Notes: generated from the letters alone by a model not told the origin. A stretch of 8,020 bases of DNA from Rhizobiaceae bacterium UBA1291 (GCA_002307905.1 DBUL01000168.1:18783-26802), one strand, 5' to 3'. Numbered from the stretch's first letter, positions 1-6,056 are shown. Made by a program: numbers and translations.

Positions 1-1733
1 GTGATGTCGATCGTGAAAAGCACCGTCTCGAAGACCCCGACAGCCTCGGCCGGCGTCTGCAGCATGGCCACACCCGTGGAGACGAGGAAGACCATGATCA
101 GCGGGTGACCGAGAGCCGATATGAGCATGCCGCCGATCAAGAGCTGAAAGGCTGCAAAGGCGGAAGACCCCATTTCTCGGATCGTGCGCGACGGATCGCG
201 CATGACCACCAGCCAGGTCTGCAGCCAGCCCTTGAACCAGCGGGTGCGCTGACCGAGCCAAATGTGTCGGTTGGTCGGAGCATCCTCCAGCGTCTGACGC
301 CGGATGGTCCCCGACCGGTAACCGAGCCGGTACAGCCGCATGCCGAGATCGGCATCCTCGGTGACATTGTATGGATCCCATCCGCCGACGTTCTTCAAGG
401 GCCCAGTGCGGAAATGATTCGATGTGCCCCCGAGCGGCAGCGGCATGCGAAAACGGGCGAGCACCGGCAGCATGCGGCGGAACAGCGCGGCATATTCGAG
501 CGCGAAGAGCGCGCTGGTGAAGGACTGATGCAGGTTTGCGATGATCAGCGGTGCCTGGAGACAGGCGATCTCGTCGGGCGATGAACGGAAAGTCTCGTAG
601 GCTTCCCTGAGTTGGCCGGGATGCGGCCGGTCCTCGGCGTCGAAAATCGCCAGGTAATCGCCGCGCACACCCGCCAGCGCGTAGCTGAGGGCCTTGGGCT
701 TGGTTCTCGGCGCCATTGCGGGCACCTCGACGATCTCGACATGACGGGGCGGGTTCAGCGCCCGGATCGCCGCCAGGGTATCGGTGTCGTCGGCTTCGCA
801 CACCAGCTTGACGTCGAGGCGCGTGCGTGGCCAGTCGAGGCGTTCGAGCGCCGCGAGAAGCTGGGGCGCAATCTCCGCCTCACGGTAGAGCGCCACCATC
901 ACGGTATAGATGGGCAGAGCTTCCTCGGTCACAGGTGCTGGCGCCAGGGCATGACCCGGCCGCGGGCGGCAAGGATGTATGAGCGCCCCCACACGCAGGC
1001 CGAGCGCTGCGAGGTAGGTCAGTGACAGCGCAAGATGAAGCCCCTTTGCCGCCATGCCCGGTAGCGCCACGATGCAGACGGCGGTTGCGCTGACGGCCAG
1101 GCCTGCCCAGAAGCCCTGTCGCCCCGTCAGAACGGTGCGGGCGGAAAAATCGGGCTTCTCTTCGAACAAAGCCCCGACGGTTGCGCGCACGCGCCGCTCA
1201 GCACCTGCTTGCCAGGCAGCCCTGCGGATGGTCGAGGCGGAGGCAATGGCCAGTGACCGGCGAAGCCCGGGTCGGCGCTCGAGGCTTGCAAGGAGGTGGT
1301 GTATGCGCCGCGCTTCGGGCGCGATAAGGGTCCGCGGCGGCCGCGTCTGATCGTGGAGCCGGATAAGGGTAGGGCGTGCCAACTGGCTGTCTATTCCACG
1401 ATTGTCGATGACGGCCCCATCGGGGATGGTGTCGACGAAGTCAAGGCGTGCAAGCCGTGCCAGGGAACCGTAGTAGGCATGTTCCTCGACGTGGCCGCTC
1501 GCCAGCAACTCCTGCTCGATTGTCGTGCCGCACGCGGCGGCCCGCACCGCCATGCGGGAAATCAGCGGTTTCGACAGGCCGAGAGACTTTAGGACCAGCG
1601 CTTCTTCGCGCAGCGCGACAAGAGAGGCGTTTTCCGCCACCGGTTCCCCCGGGGCAGCCTCTAAAGGCGACGGCGCATGAGTTCCCCCGGCGGCCGCCTG
1701 CGGGCAACCACCATATTCCCCGAGCTGCATCAT
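1..1733 (-). CDS. Membrane family 2 glycosyltransferase with N-terminal type II secretion ATPase-like domain (3' end beyond window)
   Basis: The frame is open for 577 codons from an ATG at 1733 and leaves the window at base 1, so the C-terminus is missing. Residues about 45-105 resemble the N-terminal domain of GspE/PilB ATPases (GSPII_E_N type), possibly a regulatory module. Residues about 207-255 hold two hydrophobic segments. The GT-A catalytic domain follows, with the motifs of processive GT2 enzymes: an acidic E313-A-D315-D, DAED at 365-368 (the DxD-type metal/nucleotide-sugar site), TED at 458-460 and QRTRW at 495-499. Hydrophobic segments begin again near residue 525. This architecture fits an inner-membrane enzyme polymerising or transferring sugars from nucleotide sugars; product and substrate cannot be read from sequence. 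The start is uncertain: ATG 1733 and ATG 1730 are adjacent and the ribosome site is weak. An in-frame stop at 1748-1746 limits upstream extension. Family certain, function unknown. Confidence 0.9.
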   Translation of the reverse strand, partial: MMQLGEYGGCPQAAAGGTHAPSPLEAAPGEPVAENASLVALREEALVLKSLGLSKPLISRMAVRAAACGTTIEQELLASGHVEEHAYYGSLARLARLDFVDTIPDGAVIDNRGIDSQLARPTLIRLHDQTRPPRTLIAPEARRIHHLLASLERRPGLRRSLAIASASTIRRAAWQAGAERRVRATVGALFEEKPDFSARTVLTGRQGFWAGLAVSATAVCIVALPGMAAKGLHLALSLTYLAALGLRVGALIHPCRPRPGHALAPAPVTEEALPIYTVMVALYREAEIAPQLLAALERLDWPRTRLDVKLVCEADDTDTLAAIRALNPPRHVEIVEVPAMAPRTKPKALSYALAGVRGDYLAIFDAEDRPHPGQLREAYETFRSSPDEIACLQAPLIIANLHQSFTSALFALEYAALFRRMLPVLARFRMPLPLGGTSNHFRTGPLKNVGGWDPYNVTEDADLGMRLYRLGYRSGTIRRQTLEDAPTNRHIWLGQRTRWFKGWLQTWLVVMRDPSRTIREMGSSAFAAFQLLIGGMLISALGHPLIMVFLVSTGVAMLQTPAEAVGVFETVLFTIDI

Positions 1734-1743
1734 TCTGATACAC

Positions 1744-1761
1744 CGTCACCAGTCGATGACG
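1744..1761. promoter_or_regulatory. Short inverted repeat in the divergent glycosyltransferase / binding-protein gap
   Basis: CGTCA (1744-1748) and TGACG (1757-1761) form inverted half-sites 8 bases apart inside the 56-base gap between two divergent genes. The position suits an operator controlling both, but 5-base arms can occur by chance, and no clear -35/-10 pair was found beside it. Confidence 0.2.
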
Positions 1762-1789
1762 TCCCAGCTATCCCCGGAAGCGGATCATA

Positions 1790-2665
1790 ATGGTACACGC
1801 AATAGTTTCATCCCTGTATTTCAGGGGGGCGCGCTTTTTAGTTGTGCTGGCGTGCGCAGTTCTTGCGGCCGTCCTGCCCTCCCGCCAATCTGCGGCAGGG
1901 GACTTGCCGGTGCTGTTCGACGCCCGTGAACGCCTGCCGCGTCCGGACCTGTCCAGCCTGTTGCGCCTGCGCTTCCTGACGACGACCGATTTTCCGCCTT
2001 TCAATTTCGCCGACCAGACGGGCCGGCTCTCGGGCTTCCATGTCGAACTGGCGCGCGCCATTTGTGCTGAACTCACCATCGAGGCGAAATGCCAGATCCA
2101 GGCCTTGCCCTTTGCCGAGCTGGAGGCCGCGCTGTCCGGTGGCCAGGGCGATGCGGTGCTGGCGGGGATTGCGGTAAGCGACGATCTGCGCAGCCGCTTC
2201 TCCTTCAGCCGGCCCTATATGCAGTTGCCGGCGCGCTTTGCCCGCAACAAGGACGCCGCCCTTTTGGGCGAGGACGCCGATGCCCTGTTTGGTCGTCGCG
2301 TGGGCGTGGTCAGTGGGACGGCCCACGAGGCGATGCTGAAGGCATTCTTCCCGAACATCGAACCGGTCGGCTTCGAGAATCGCGACAAGATGCTGGAGGA
2401 ACTGAAGGCGAAGAAGATCGAGGCCGTGTTCGCCGATTCCCTGCAACTATCCTTCTGGACATCCGGGGAGGCGTCGGCTGGCTGCTGCGCGCTGTTCGGC
2501 AAGGCCTATCTGTCCGAGCGCTTCCTGGGAGAGGGCTTGACGATCATGCTGCGCCGTGACGATCCGGTTCTGGCTTCGGCCCTCGACAGTGCCCTGGCGG
2601 CGCTGTCGCGCAATGGCCGGCTCCAGGAAATCTATCTGCGCTACTTCCCCTATGGGCTTTTCTGA
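1790..2665 (+). CDS. Periplasmic solute-binding protein, SBP_bac_3 (polar amino acid) type
   Basis: A 291-residue protein with a signal peptide: basic n-region to about residue 15, hydrophobic core 16-30, likely cleavage near 36 after Ser-Ala-Ala. The mature part (about 62-288) reads as a two-lobe type II binding protein: the opening DFPPFNF strand (67-73), the FSRPY hinge motif (139-143), GTAHE (176-180) and VFADS (213-217). Such proteins capture amino acids or similar small solutes for an ABC transporter, but no permease or ATPase gene lies in the window. The ligand-carboxylate arginine usually found six residues before the FSxPY phenylalanine is Leu133 here, with Arg134 one place off, so the ligand may not be an ordinary amino acid. 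The ATG is preceded by GGAAG at 1776-1780, 9 bases away. The gene diverges from the glycosyltransferase gene. The family is secure; ligand and partner are unknown. It could also be a sensory or stand-alone binding protein. Confidence 0.88.
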   Translation: MVHAIVSSLYFRGARFLVVLACAVLAAVLPSRQSAAGDLPVLFDARERLPRPDLSSLLRLRFLTTTDFPPFNFADQTGRLSGFHVELARAICAELTIEAKCQIQALPFAELEAALSGGQGDAVLAGIAVSDDLRSRFSFSRPYMQLPARFARNKDAALLGEDADALFGRRVGVVSGTAHEAMLKAFFPNIEPVGFENRDKMLEELKAKKIEAVFADSLQLSFWTSGEASAGCCALFGKAYLSERFLGEGLTIMLRRDDPVLASALDSALAALSRNGRLQEIYLRYFPYGLF

Positions 2666-2667
2666 CA

Positions 2668-2699
2668 GGCCATGCCCCGGCACGGACCGGGGCATGGCC
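2668..2699 (+). terminator. Strong hairpin, probable intrinsic terminator between convergent genes
   Basis: A perfect 13-base inverted repeat (2668-2680 against 2687-2699) with a 6-base loop starts three bases after the binding-protein stop codon. It is GC-rich and followed on the plus strand by G then TTTC, a weak U tract, so it best serves the plus-strand gene. Reading from the TerB side there is no T run, although the stem could still slow or protect that transcript. Confidence 0.7.
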
Positions 2700-2707
2700 G
2701 TTTCTGA

Positions 2708-3121
2708 TCAGAGCGGCCGGTACCGGGCGATTGCGCTGTGCTCGATCGCCGCGCAGGTCAGCTTGTCGAGTTTAAACCGGTCGCGAAGCAATTGCAGCAG
2801 GCGGATCTCCTCAGGCCTCACTGACATGTCGACGGCCATGACCTCGACGGCAAGCGCATAGGCGGTATCGTAGGAGCGCGCCGGCAAGGCGTCACGGATG
2901 ACCTCGAGCGCGATGTCGAGCCCCTCCGGGCCGGCCAGAATGTCGGCGCAGCGCTGGGAGACCTCGATCAGGCCGTCCTTGTCGAAGTCGTTGAAGATCG
3001 GCAGGATGTCGATCAACTGGCCGATCCGACGAAGCTCCTTGGCGTTCATCGAATTGTCGACGGCGGAAGCCATTACCATGACGAAGATCATTGCGTCATG
3101 CGGCGTTACGGGCGTTTTCAT
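2708..3121 (-). CDS. TerB-family (tellurite resistance-like) protein
   Basis: A 137-residue, mostly helical cytoplasmic protein without signal peptide. Two related helix-loop units are visible: AVDNSMNAKEL (20-30) and AVDMSVRPEEI (96-106), each with an Asp and a downstream Glu, matching the pseudo-repeat and acidic metal-binding positions of the TerB fold. Between them, D45-F-D47-K-D49-G50-L-I52 resembles an EF-hand calcium loop, but position 12 is Gln56 instead of Glu. TerB proteins are linked to tellurite and other envelope or oxidative stress, but many single-copy homologues have no known role and none of the other ter genes is present here. ATG 3121 is supported by GAGGAA at 3137-3132, 10 bases upstream. 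A second GAGGAA lies at 3148-3143. The gene is 69 bases downstream of the nuclease-like gene on the same strand and may share its transcript. Family fairly sure, function not. Confidence 0.8.
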   Translation of the reverse strand: MKTPVTPHDAMIFVMVMASAVDNSMNAKELRRIGQLIDILPIFNDFDKDGLIEVSQRCADILAGPEGLDIALEVIRDALPARSYDTAYALAVEVMAVDMSVRPEEIRLLQLLRDRFKLDKLTCAAIEHSAIARYRPL

Positions 3122-3190
3122 CTGTGGGGTATTCCTCGTTGTTTCCTCGCAGTTTACGGGTTGCCGACAGCGCTTTCAAGCCGCCCTGCC

Positions 3191-3994
3191 TCAGCGCGGG
3201 TCGTCGCCAAAAATGCCAAGGCGCTCGCTGCGTGCCTTTTCCACCAGCGCGGTGAATGGCGAACCTTCCGGCACCTCCACCCAGCCGTTCTCGGCCAGCC
3301 ATTTCGCGATGTCGAGTTCGCCGATCCGGCAGTGCGCCTCGATCGTGCCTTGCCAATCGGCGTTGTCGGCTTCGCAGGCGATGGTGCGGTTGCGCAGAAA
3401 GAGCCGCTGCTGGGTGCGGGCCATCATGCCGCAAGGCCAGTCGCCCCCCTTCGATGTCGGGCAGACGCGCATCCGGTCGGTGGTGGTGATGTCGGCGAGC
3501 TTCAGATTGCGGCCGCCAAAAGCGATCAGCCCCGCCTCGACCGATTCCGGTCGCGGCAACAGCACGACCTTGACGCGTTCTGGCTCCTTGTCGACGACCG
3601 GCAACCGCGGCTCGATCCGTTCGAGCGGGCCGGCTGCTTCGGTGAAGGGGGCGGCAAAGAGTTCTGGATTGACCGGACGCACGCCGGGACGGTTTGGCAC
3701 GCGCGGATCGGCATTTCCCGTATCCGCTGCGCCGGCCGGCTGCTCCGCTTCCTGAACGGACGGCGGGCTTGGGTTCAAGGTGGTCTCTGCCGCAGACAGC
3801 GGGGTTTCGGCAATGCCGTCTGTCGCTGTCGTCGAGTCAACCGCCGTCGCGGGCTCTGCCCATTCGGTCGGCATGTTTTCGATCTCGAAGGCTTCGTTTT
3901 GCTGATCGTCGACATTGCGGCCTGCAAGGTTAAGCAGCATGGCCCAGAGAGCAAGGCCGGCAAGGCCGGTCACGAGAGTGCCGAAAGGACGCAT
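3191..3994 (-). CDS. Membrane-anchored thermonuclease (SNase)-like protein, probably catalytically inactive
   Basis: A 267-residue protein in three parts: one N-terminal transmembrane helix (about 5-24), a long Pro/Ala/Thr/Glu-rich low-complexity linker (about 27-130) and a C-terminal staphylococcal-nuclease-like domain (about 138-265). The topology suggests a periplasmic domain tethered to the inner membrane. Family landmarks remain: LKLADI (164-169), DWPCG (185-189), the helix KWLAENGW (231-238) and a closing ERLGIFGDD (257-265). The residues expected for catalysis are missing. Where active relatives have an Arg then APE, this has Lys165 and ITTTD, and the YGR arginine corresponds to Thr216 in DWQGT. 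Four cysteines (178, 188, 207, 222) could form disulfides in the periplasm. The start lies 12 bases after the S24 stop codon, and its AGGAA site (4008-4004) overlaps that stop, implying translational coupling. A structural or ligand-binding role is more likely than DNA cleavage. Confidence 0.82.
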   Translation of the reverse strand: MRPFGTLVTGLAGLALWAMLLNLAGRNVDDQQNEAFEIENMPTEWAEPATAVDSTTATDGIAETPLSAAETTLNPSPPSVQEAEQPAGAADTGNADPRVPNRPGVRPVNPELFAAPFTEAAGPLERIEPRLPVVDKEPERVKVVLLPRPESVEAGLIAFGGRNLKLADITTTDRMRVCPTSKGGDWPCGMMARTQQRLFLRNRTIACEADNADWQGTIEAHCRIGELDIAKWLAENGWVEVPEGSPFTALVEKARSERLGIFGDDPR

Positions 3995-4006
3995 AGGTCG
4001 ATGTTC

Positions 4007-4669
4007 CTACTGGCTGGCCCAGATGATCCGTGCGATCCACTCGACATCGACCATGTCGAGACTGCGGTTCGGATGCTCGGGATTGAGCGACATCAGTTCG
4101 ATCGACTTTGCCGACTGGCGCGCCAGAACCTTGGCCATGACCTCGCCGTCGCGGGTCTTGACCACCACGCGGTCGCCGCGCCTGACCTGGGCGCCGGGCT
4201 CTACGATCAGCACGTCGCCATCGCGATAGAGCGGCTTCATGCTCTCGCCCTGTACCTCCAAGGCATAGACGCCGGACTTGCGCGCCGGCGAGGCCGGGAA
4301 CTCGACCACGTCCCAGCCCTGGCCGGCGGGAAAGCCGCCGTCGTCGAAGAAGCCGCCCGCACCCGCCTGGGCAAAGCCGAGCAGCGGAATCGATCCGGTC
4401 TGCTGCTGAAAGGCGCCATTGGGCACGGAATCGCCGGCCCCAGGCTGGATGAGGTCCATGAACCGGTCGATCGGGGTGCCCGTCGCGTCCAACACCTTGG
4501 AAATGGATTCGGTCGACGGCCAGCGCATGCGCCCATCCGGACCCGTCCGCTTTGACTTGTTGAAGGATGTCGGATCAAGCCCAGCCCTGCGCGCCAGCCC
4601 CGACGGGGTCAATTGGTGGCGCTCGGCGAGCCGGTCGATCGCGGCCCAGATGGTGTCGTGTGAAAGCAT
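4007..4669 (-). CDS. S24-family (LexA/CI-like) HTH repressor with self-cleaving peptidase domain
   Basis: A 220-residue protein. Residues about 18-42 form a helix-turn-helix of the phage-repressor type (LTPSGLARRAGLDPTSFNKSK). Residues about 93-218 are the S24 peptidase/dimerisation domain of LexA, UmuD and CI: Ser143 in GESMKPLYRDGD is the expected nucleophile and Lys171 in VVVKTRDGE the expected general base. AQAGAG (100-105) is a candidate Ala-Gly self-cleavage site, with A102-G103 or A104-G105 as choices. Relatives repress promoters and cleave themselves when RecA filaments form, so this may be a damage- or stress-responsive regulator. It is not LexA itself, since the N-terminus is CI-like. 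ATG 4669 has GGAG at 4684-4681, 11 bases upstream. An out-of-frame ATG at 4679 is ignored. It heads a probable operon with the nuclease-like gene. Targets are unknown; I saw no exact rhizobial SOS box (GTTC-N7-GTTC) upstream. Confidence 0.9.
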   Translation of the reverse strand: MLSHDTIWAAIDRLAERHQLTPSGLARRAGLDPTSFNKSKRTGPDGRMRWPSTESISKVLDATGTPIDRFMDLIQPGAGDSVPNGAFQQQTGSIPLLGFAQAGAGGFFDDGGFPAGQGWDVVEFPASPARKSGVYALEVQGESMKPLYRDGDVLIVEPGAQVRRGDRVVVKTRDGEVMAKVLARQSAKSIELMSLNPEHPNRSLDMVDVEWIARIIWASQ

Positions 4670-4768
4670 CGTCGCTCATGCTCCAAGGCCGGCGACGATG
4701 GCAATCGCTGCCTCGTCCCGGCAAGATGTCAGAACATTAACGAATCTAGTCCTGTCCGTAAAGACGAA

Positions 4769-4784
4769 AAGGAATAAAATCCTT
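4769..4784 (-). terminator. Weak candidate terminator after the response regulator
   Basis: Read on the minus strand, AAGGA and TCCTT pair around a 6-base T-rich loop, followed by TTCGTCTTT. It lies about 29 bases past the response-regulator stop. The stem is only 5 pairs and AT-rich, so read-through into the S24 gene is quite possible. Confidence 0.25.
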
Positions 4785-4812
4785 GCCGTGGACCGGCTTC
4801 CGCATAGCCGCG

Positions 4813-5460
4813 TCAGGCGACCATGGCCATGTTGATCTTGCCGAGCTGGATGACCGCCTGGGTCCGGCTGTCCACCTTGAGCTTCAGCAGGATCGCGGAC
4901 ACATGCGCCTTGATCGTCGCTTCGGACACGCCGAGTTCGTAGGCGATCTGCTTGTTCAGCAGGCCTTCGCCCAGCATGCCGAGCACGCGGCTCTGCTGCG
5001 GCGTGAGCGTTCTCAGCCGGTTGATCAGGTCCGCGACGTCGGGATCCTGTTCCTGGCCGCCCTGGAAGAATTCCGGCGTCCATATGTCGCCGTCAAGCAC
5101 CGACTGGATGGCGGCACGGATGTCGTCGATGCCGGACGATTTGGAAATGAAGCCCGATGCGCCGAGCTCGAGAGAACGGCGAATGGTGGTGGGGTCGTCG
5201 CTGGCGGAGACGATGACGATCGGCAGGCTTGCGAATTCGGCACGAAGTGCCATCAGGCCGGAGAATCCGGAAACGCCGGGCATCGAAAGATCGAGCAGCA
5301 TCAGTTCTGCGTCGGAATGCGTGGATGCGGCCTTGCGTGCGGCTTCGAAATCACCGGCCTCGATGATCGTCTGCTCACCCTCGATGCTGCTGACGGCCTG
5401 ACGCAAGGCGCCGCGAAAGAGCGGATGATCGTCTGCAATGATGAAGGTCGATGCCGTCAT
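4813..5460 (-). CDS. NarL/FixJ-family response regulator with LuxR-type DNA-binding domain
   Basis: A 215-residue two-domain regulator. The receiver domain (about 5-122) has the acidic pair Asp10/Asp11, the phospho-acceptor Asp57 in LMLLDLSMPG, Ser85 at the usual Thr/Ser position and Lys107. The C-terminal LuxR/GerE helix-turn-helix (about 150-208) has the typical LTPQQSRVL, NKQIAYELGVSEATIKAHV and KLKVDSRTQAV segments. All residues for phosphorylation are present, so a histidine kinase should act on it, but none is encoded in the window. I chose ATG 5460 because GGAGG (5475-5471) sits 10 bases upstream; an in-frame TTG at 5478 overlaps that site and is unlikely. The next gene downstream is the S24 regulator, 143 bases away, probably separately controlled. 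By general sequence style it could belong to the AgmR/CrbR-like group that controls acetate or alcohol use, but that is only a guess. Confidence 0.93.
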   Translation of the reverse strand: MTASTFIIADDHPLFRGALRQAVSSIEGEQTIIEAGDFEAARKAASTHSDAELMLLDLSMPGVSGFSGLMALRAEFASLPIVIVSASDDPTTIRRSLELGASGFISKSSGIDDIRAAIQSVLDGDIWTPEFFQGGQEQDPDVADLINRLRTLTPQQSRVLGMLGEGLLNKQIAYELGVSEATIKAHVSAILLKLKVDSRTQAVIQLGKINMAMVA

Positions 5461-5470
5461 GTCGAAGCCC

Positions 5471-5475
5471 CCTCC
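5471..5475 (-). promoter_or_regulatory. Ribosome binding site deciding the response-regulator start
   Basis: GGAGG within a G-rich run (5476-5468) lies 10 bases before ATG 5460. The longer TTG start at 5478 would place this site inside the coding region with no comparable site upstream, so the 215-residue form is preferred. Confidence 0.75.
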
Positions 5476-5494
5476 CAAGAGCGAAGTCTTGTAC

Positions 5495-5521
5495 GCCGCA
5501 TTAGCGGCTCTTTCTCTTTTT
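5495..5521 (+). terminator. Terminator-like hairpin with T tract on the strand opposite the genes
   Basis: On the plus strand GCCGC (5495-5499) and GCGGC (5504-5508) pair around ATTA, followed by TCTTTCTCTTTTT. This has the form of an intrinsic terminator, but no plus-strand gene ends nearby; both neighbours are on the minus strand. It might stop antisense transcription. In the sense direction the same hairpin would lie in the 5' leader of the response-regulator mRNA. The stem is only 5 pairs. Confidence 0.35.
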
Positions 5522-5545
5522 AACGACTGCCGTGAACTTAAACAA
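5517..5545 (-). promoter_or_regulatory. Possible weak promoter for the response regulator
   Basis: On the minus strand TTGTTT (5545-5540) and TAAAAA (5522-5517) are separated by 17 bases, upstream of the response-regulator start at 5460. The match to sigma-70 consensus is partial (3 of 6 and 4 of 6), so this is only the best candidate seen in the gap. Confidence 0.2.
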
Positions 5546-5549
5546 TAGT

Positions 5550-5972
5550 CTATGTTTTGTTGGGCGTCGCGCCGTCTTCCTGCTGCTTGAACTCTTGCAC
5601 CAGCCCGAAGAAGCTGCGCATGAAGCGTTCCATGATGCCGATCGACCGCTCCACTTCCTCCTCGGAGGGTAGCGGCTCGCCACTGGCAAGTGGCCGTCCG
5701 GCGACGAGTTTCTGCTCCAGTGCCTCGACGCGTTTTTCCAGTCGGGAGAGATCCTCCTCATAGGCCGCGCGTTCGTCCGCGGCCATCCGGCATGTGAGGT
5801 CCCCGTCCTTTTCCTGGCAAAGCGTCAGCGCCCCCGTCTTGCGGTCGAGGCGCACGAAGCCGCTATCCGTCTTCTCCAGCGCAAAGCGCGCAATGTCAGC
5901 TTCCTGTGCAAGGGCTGGTGTGGCAAGGCTTGCCGCCAGCATGAGGAAAAGGGTTGTGGGCATAGGTCGCAT
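5550..5972 (-). CDS. Small exported coiled-coil protein of unknown function
   Basis: A 140-residue protein I do not recognise beyond seeming typical of conserved rhizobial hypotheticals. Residues 1-22 form a signal peptide (hydrophobic TTLFLMLAASLA, cleavage after ALA at 20-22). The mature part starts with a compact segment (about 23-63) in which FVRLDRKTGAL and LCQEKDGDLTC suggest a small beta unit; Cys52 and Cys61 could form a disulfide in the periplasm. Residues about 65-90 are a charged heptad-like helix (ERAAYEEDLSRLEKRVEALE), probably a coiled coil used for oligomerisation. A second amphipathic helix (about 103-130) is rich in Glu, Phe and Met. Start ATG 5972 is chosen because GAGGAG lies at 5985-5980, 7 bases upstream; upstream in-frame starts lack both this site and a signal peptide at the N-terminus. 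It diverges from the DUF952-pyrD operon. No catalytic motif was seen. Confidence 0.82.
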   Translation of the reverse strand: MRPMPTTLFLMLAASLATPALAQEADIARFALEKTDSGFVRLDRKTGALTLCQEKDGDLTCRMAADERAAYEEDLSRLEKRVEALEQKLVAGRPLASGEPLPSEEEVERSIGIMERFMRSFFGLVQEFKQQEDGATPNKT

Positions 5973-5979
5973 TTTCGGT

Positions 5980-5985
5980 CTCCTC
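5980..5985 (-). promoter_or_regulatory. Ribosome binding site deciding the start of the exported coiled-coil protein
   Basis: GAGGAG sits 7 bases before ATG 5972. This start puts the signal peptide at the very N-terminus and removes a 36-residue extension that a longer reading from 6080 would add. Confidence 0.8.
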
Positions 5986-6056
5986 GAATTCGTCGTGGGC
6001 CGGTCCGATATGTCGCCGATCAGACCGCCGCGCGGATCAAGCGTGGACAAGCCCGT

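Noticed and set aside
105..1592. Several plus-strand open frames opposite the glycosyltransferase.
   Set aside because: The minus-strand frame is continuous with all GT2 motifs; these are its shadows.
1790..1870. Lipoprotein signal (Leu-Ala-Cys) in the binding protein.
   Set aside because: The Cys lies early inside the hydrophobic core and a good signal peptidase I site follows near residue 36, so a lipobox is unlikely.
1838..2446. A 202-codon minus-strand frame opposite the binding protein.
   Set aside because: The plus-strand gene has a signal peptide and fold motifs, and the antisense product looks like random coding shadow.
3098..4555. A 485-codon open frame on the plus strand opposite the S24, SNase-like and TerB genes.
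   Set aside because: It is antisense to three well-supported genes, has low-complexity Arg/His/Gly-rich content without domains, and such shadows are expected in GC-rich DNA.
4719..4747. Possible rhizobial SOS box (GTTC-N7-GTTC) upstream of the S24 gene.
   Set aside because: On the minus strand GTTC is followed seven bases later by TTGC, and the alternative reading has GATT and GTTC; neither matches both half-sites.
5461..5478. Longer response-regulator start at TTG 5478.
   Set aside because: It overlaps the strong ribosome site that serves ATG 5460 and adds only a Gly-rich stub before the receiver domain.
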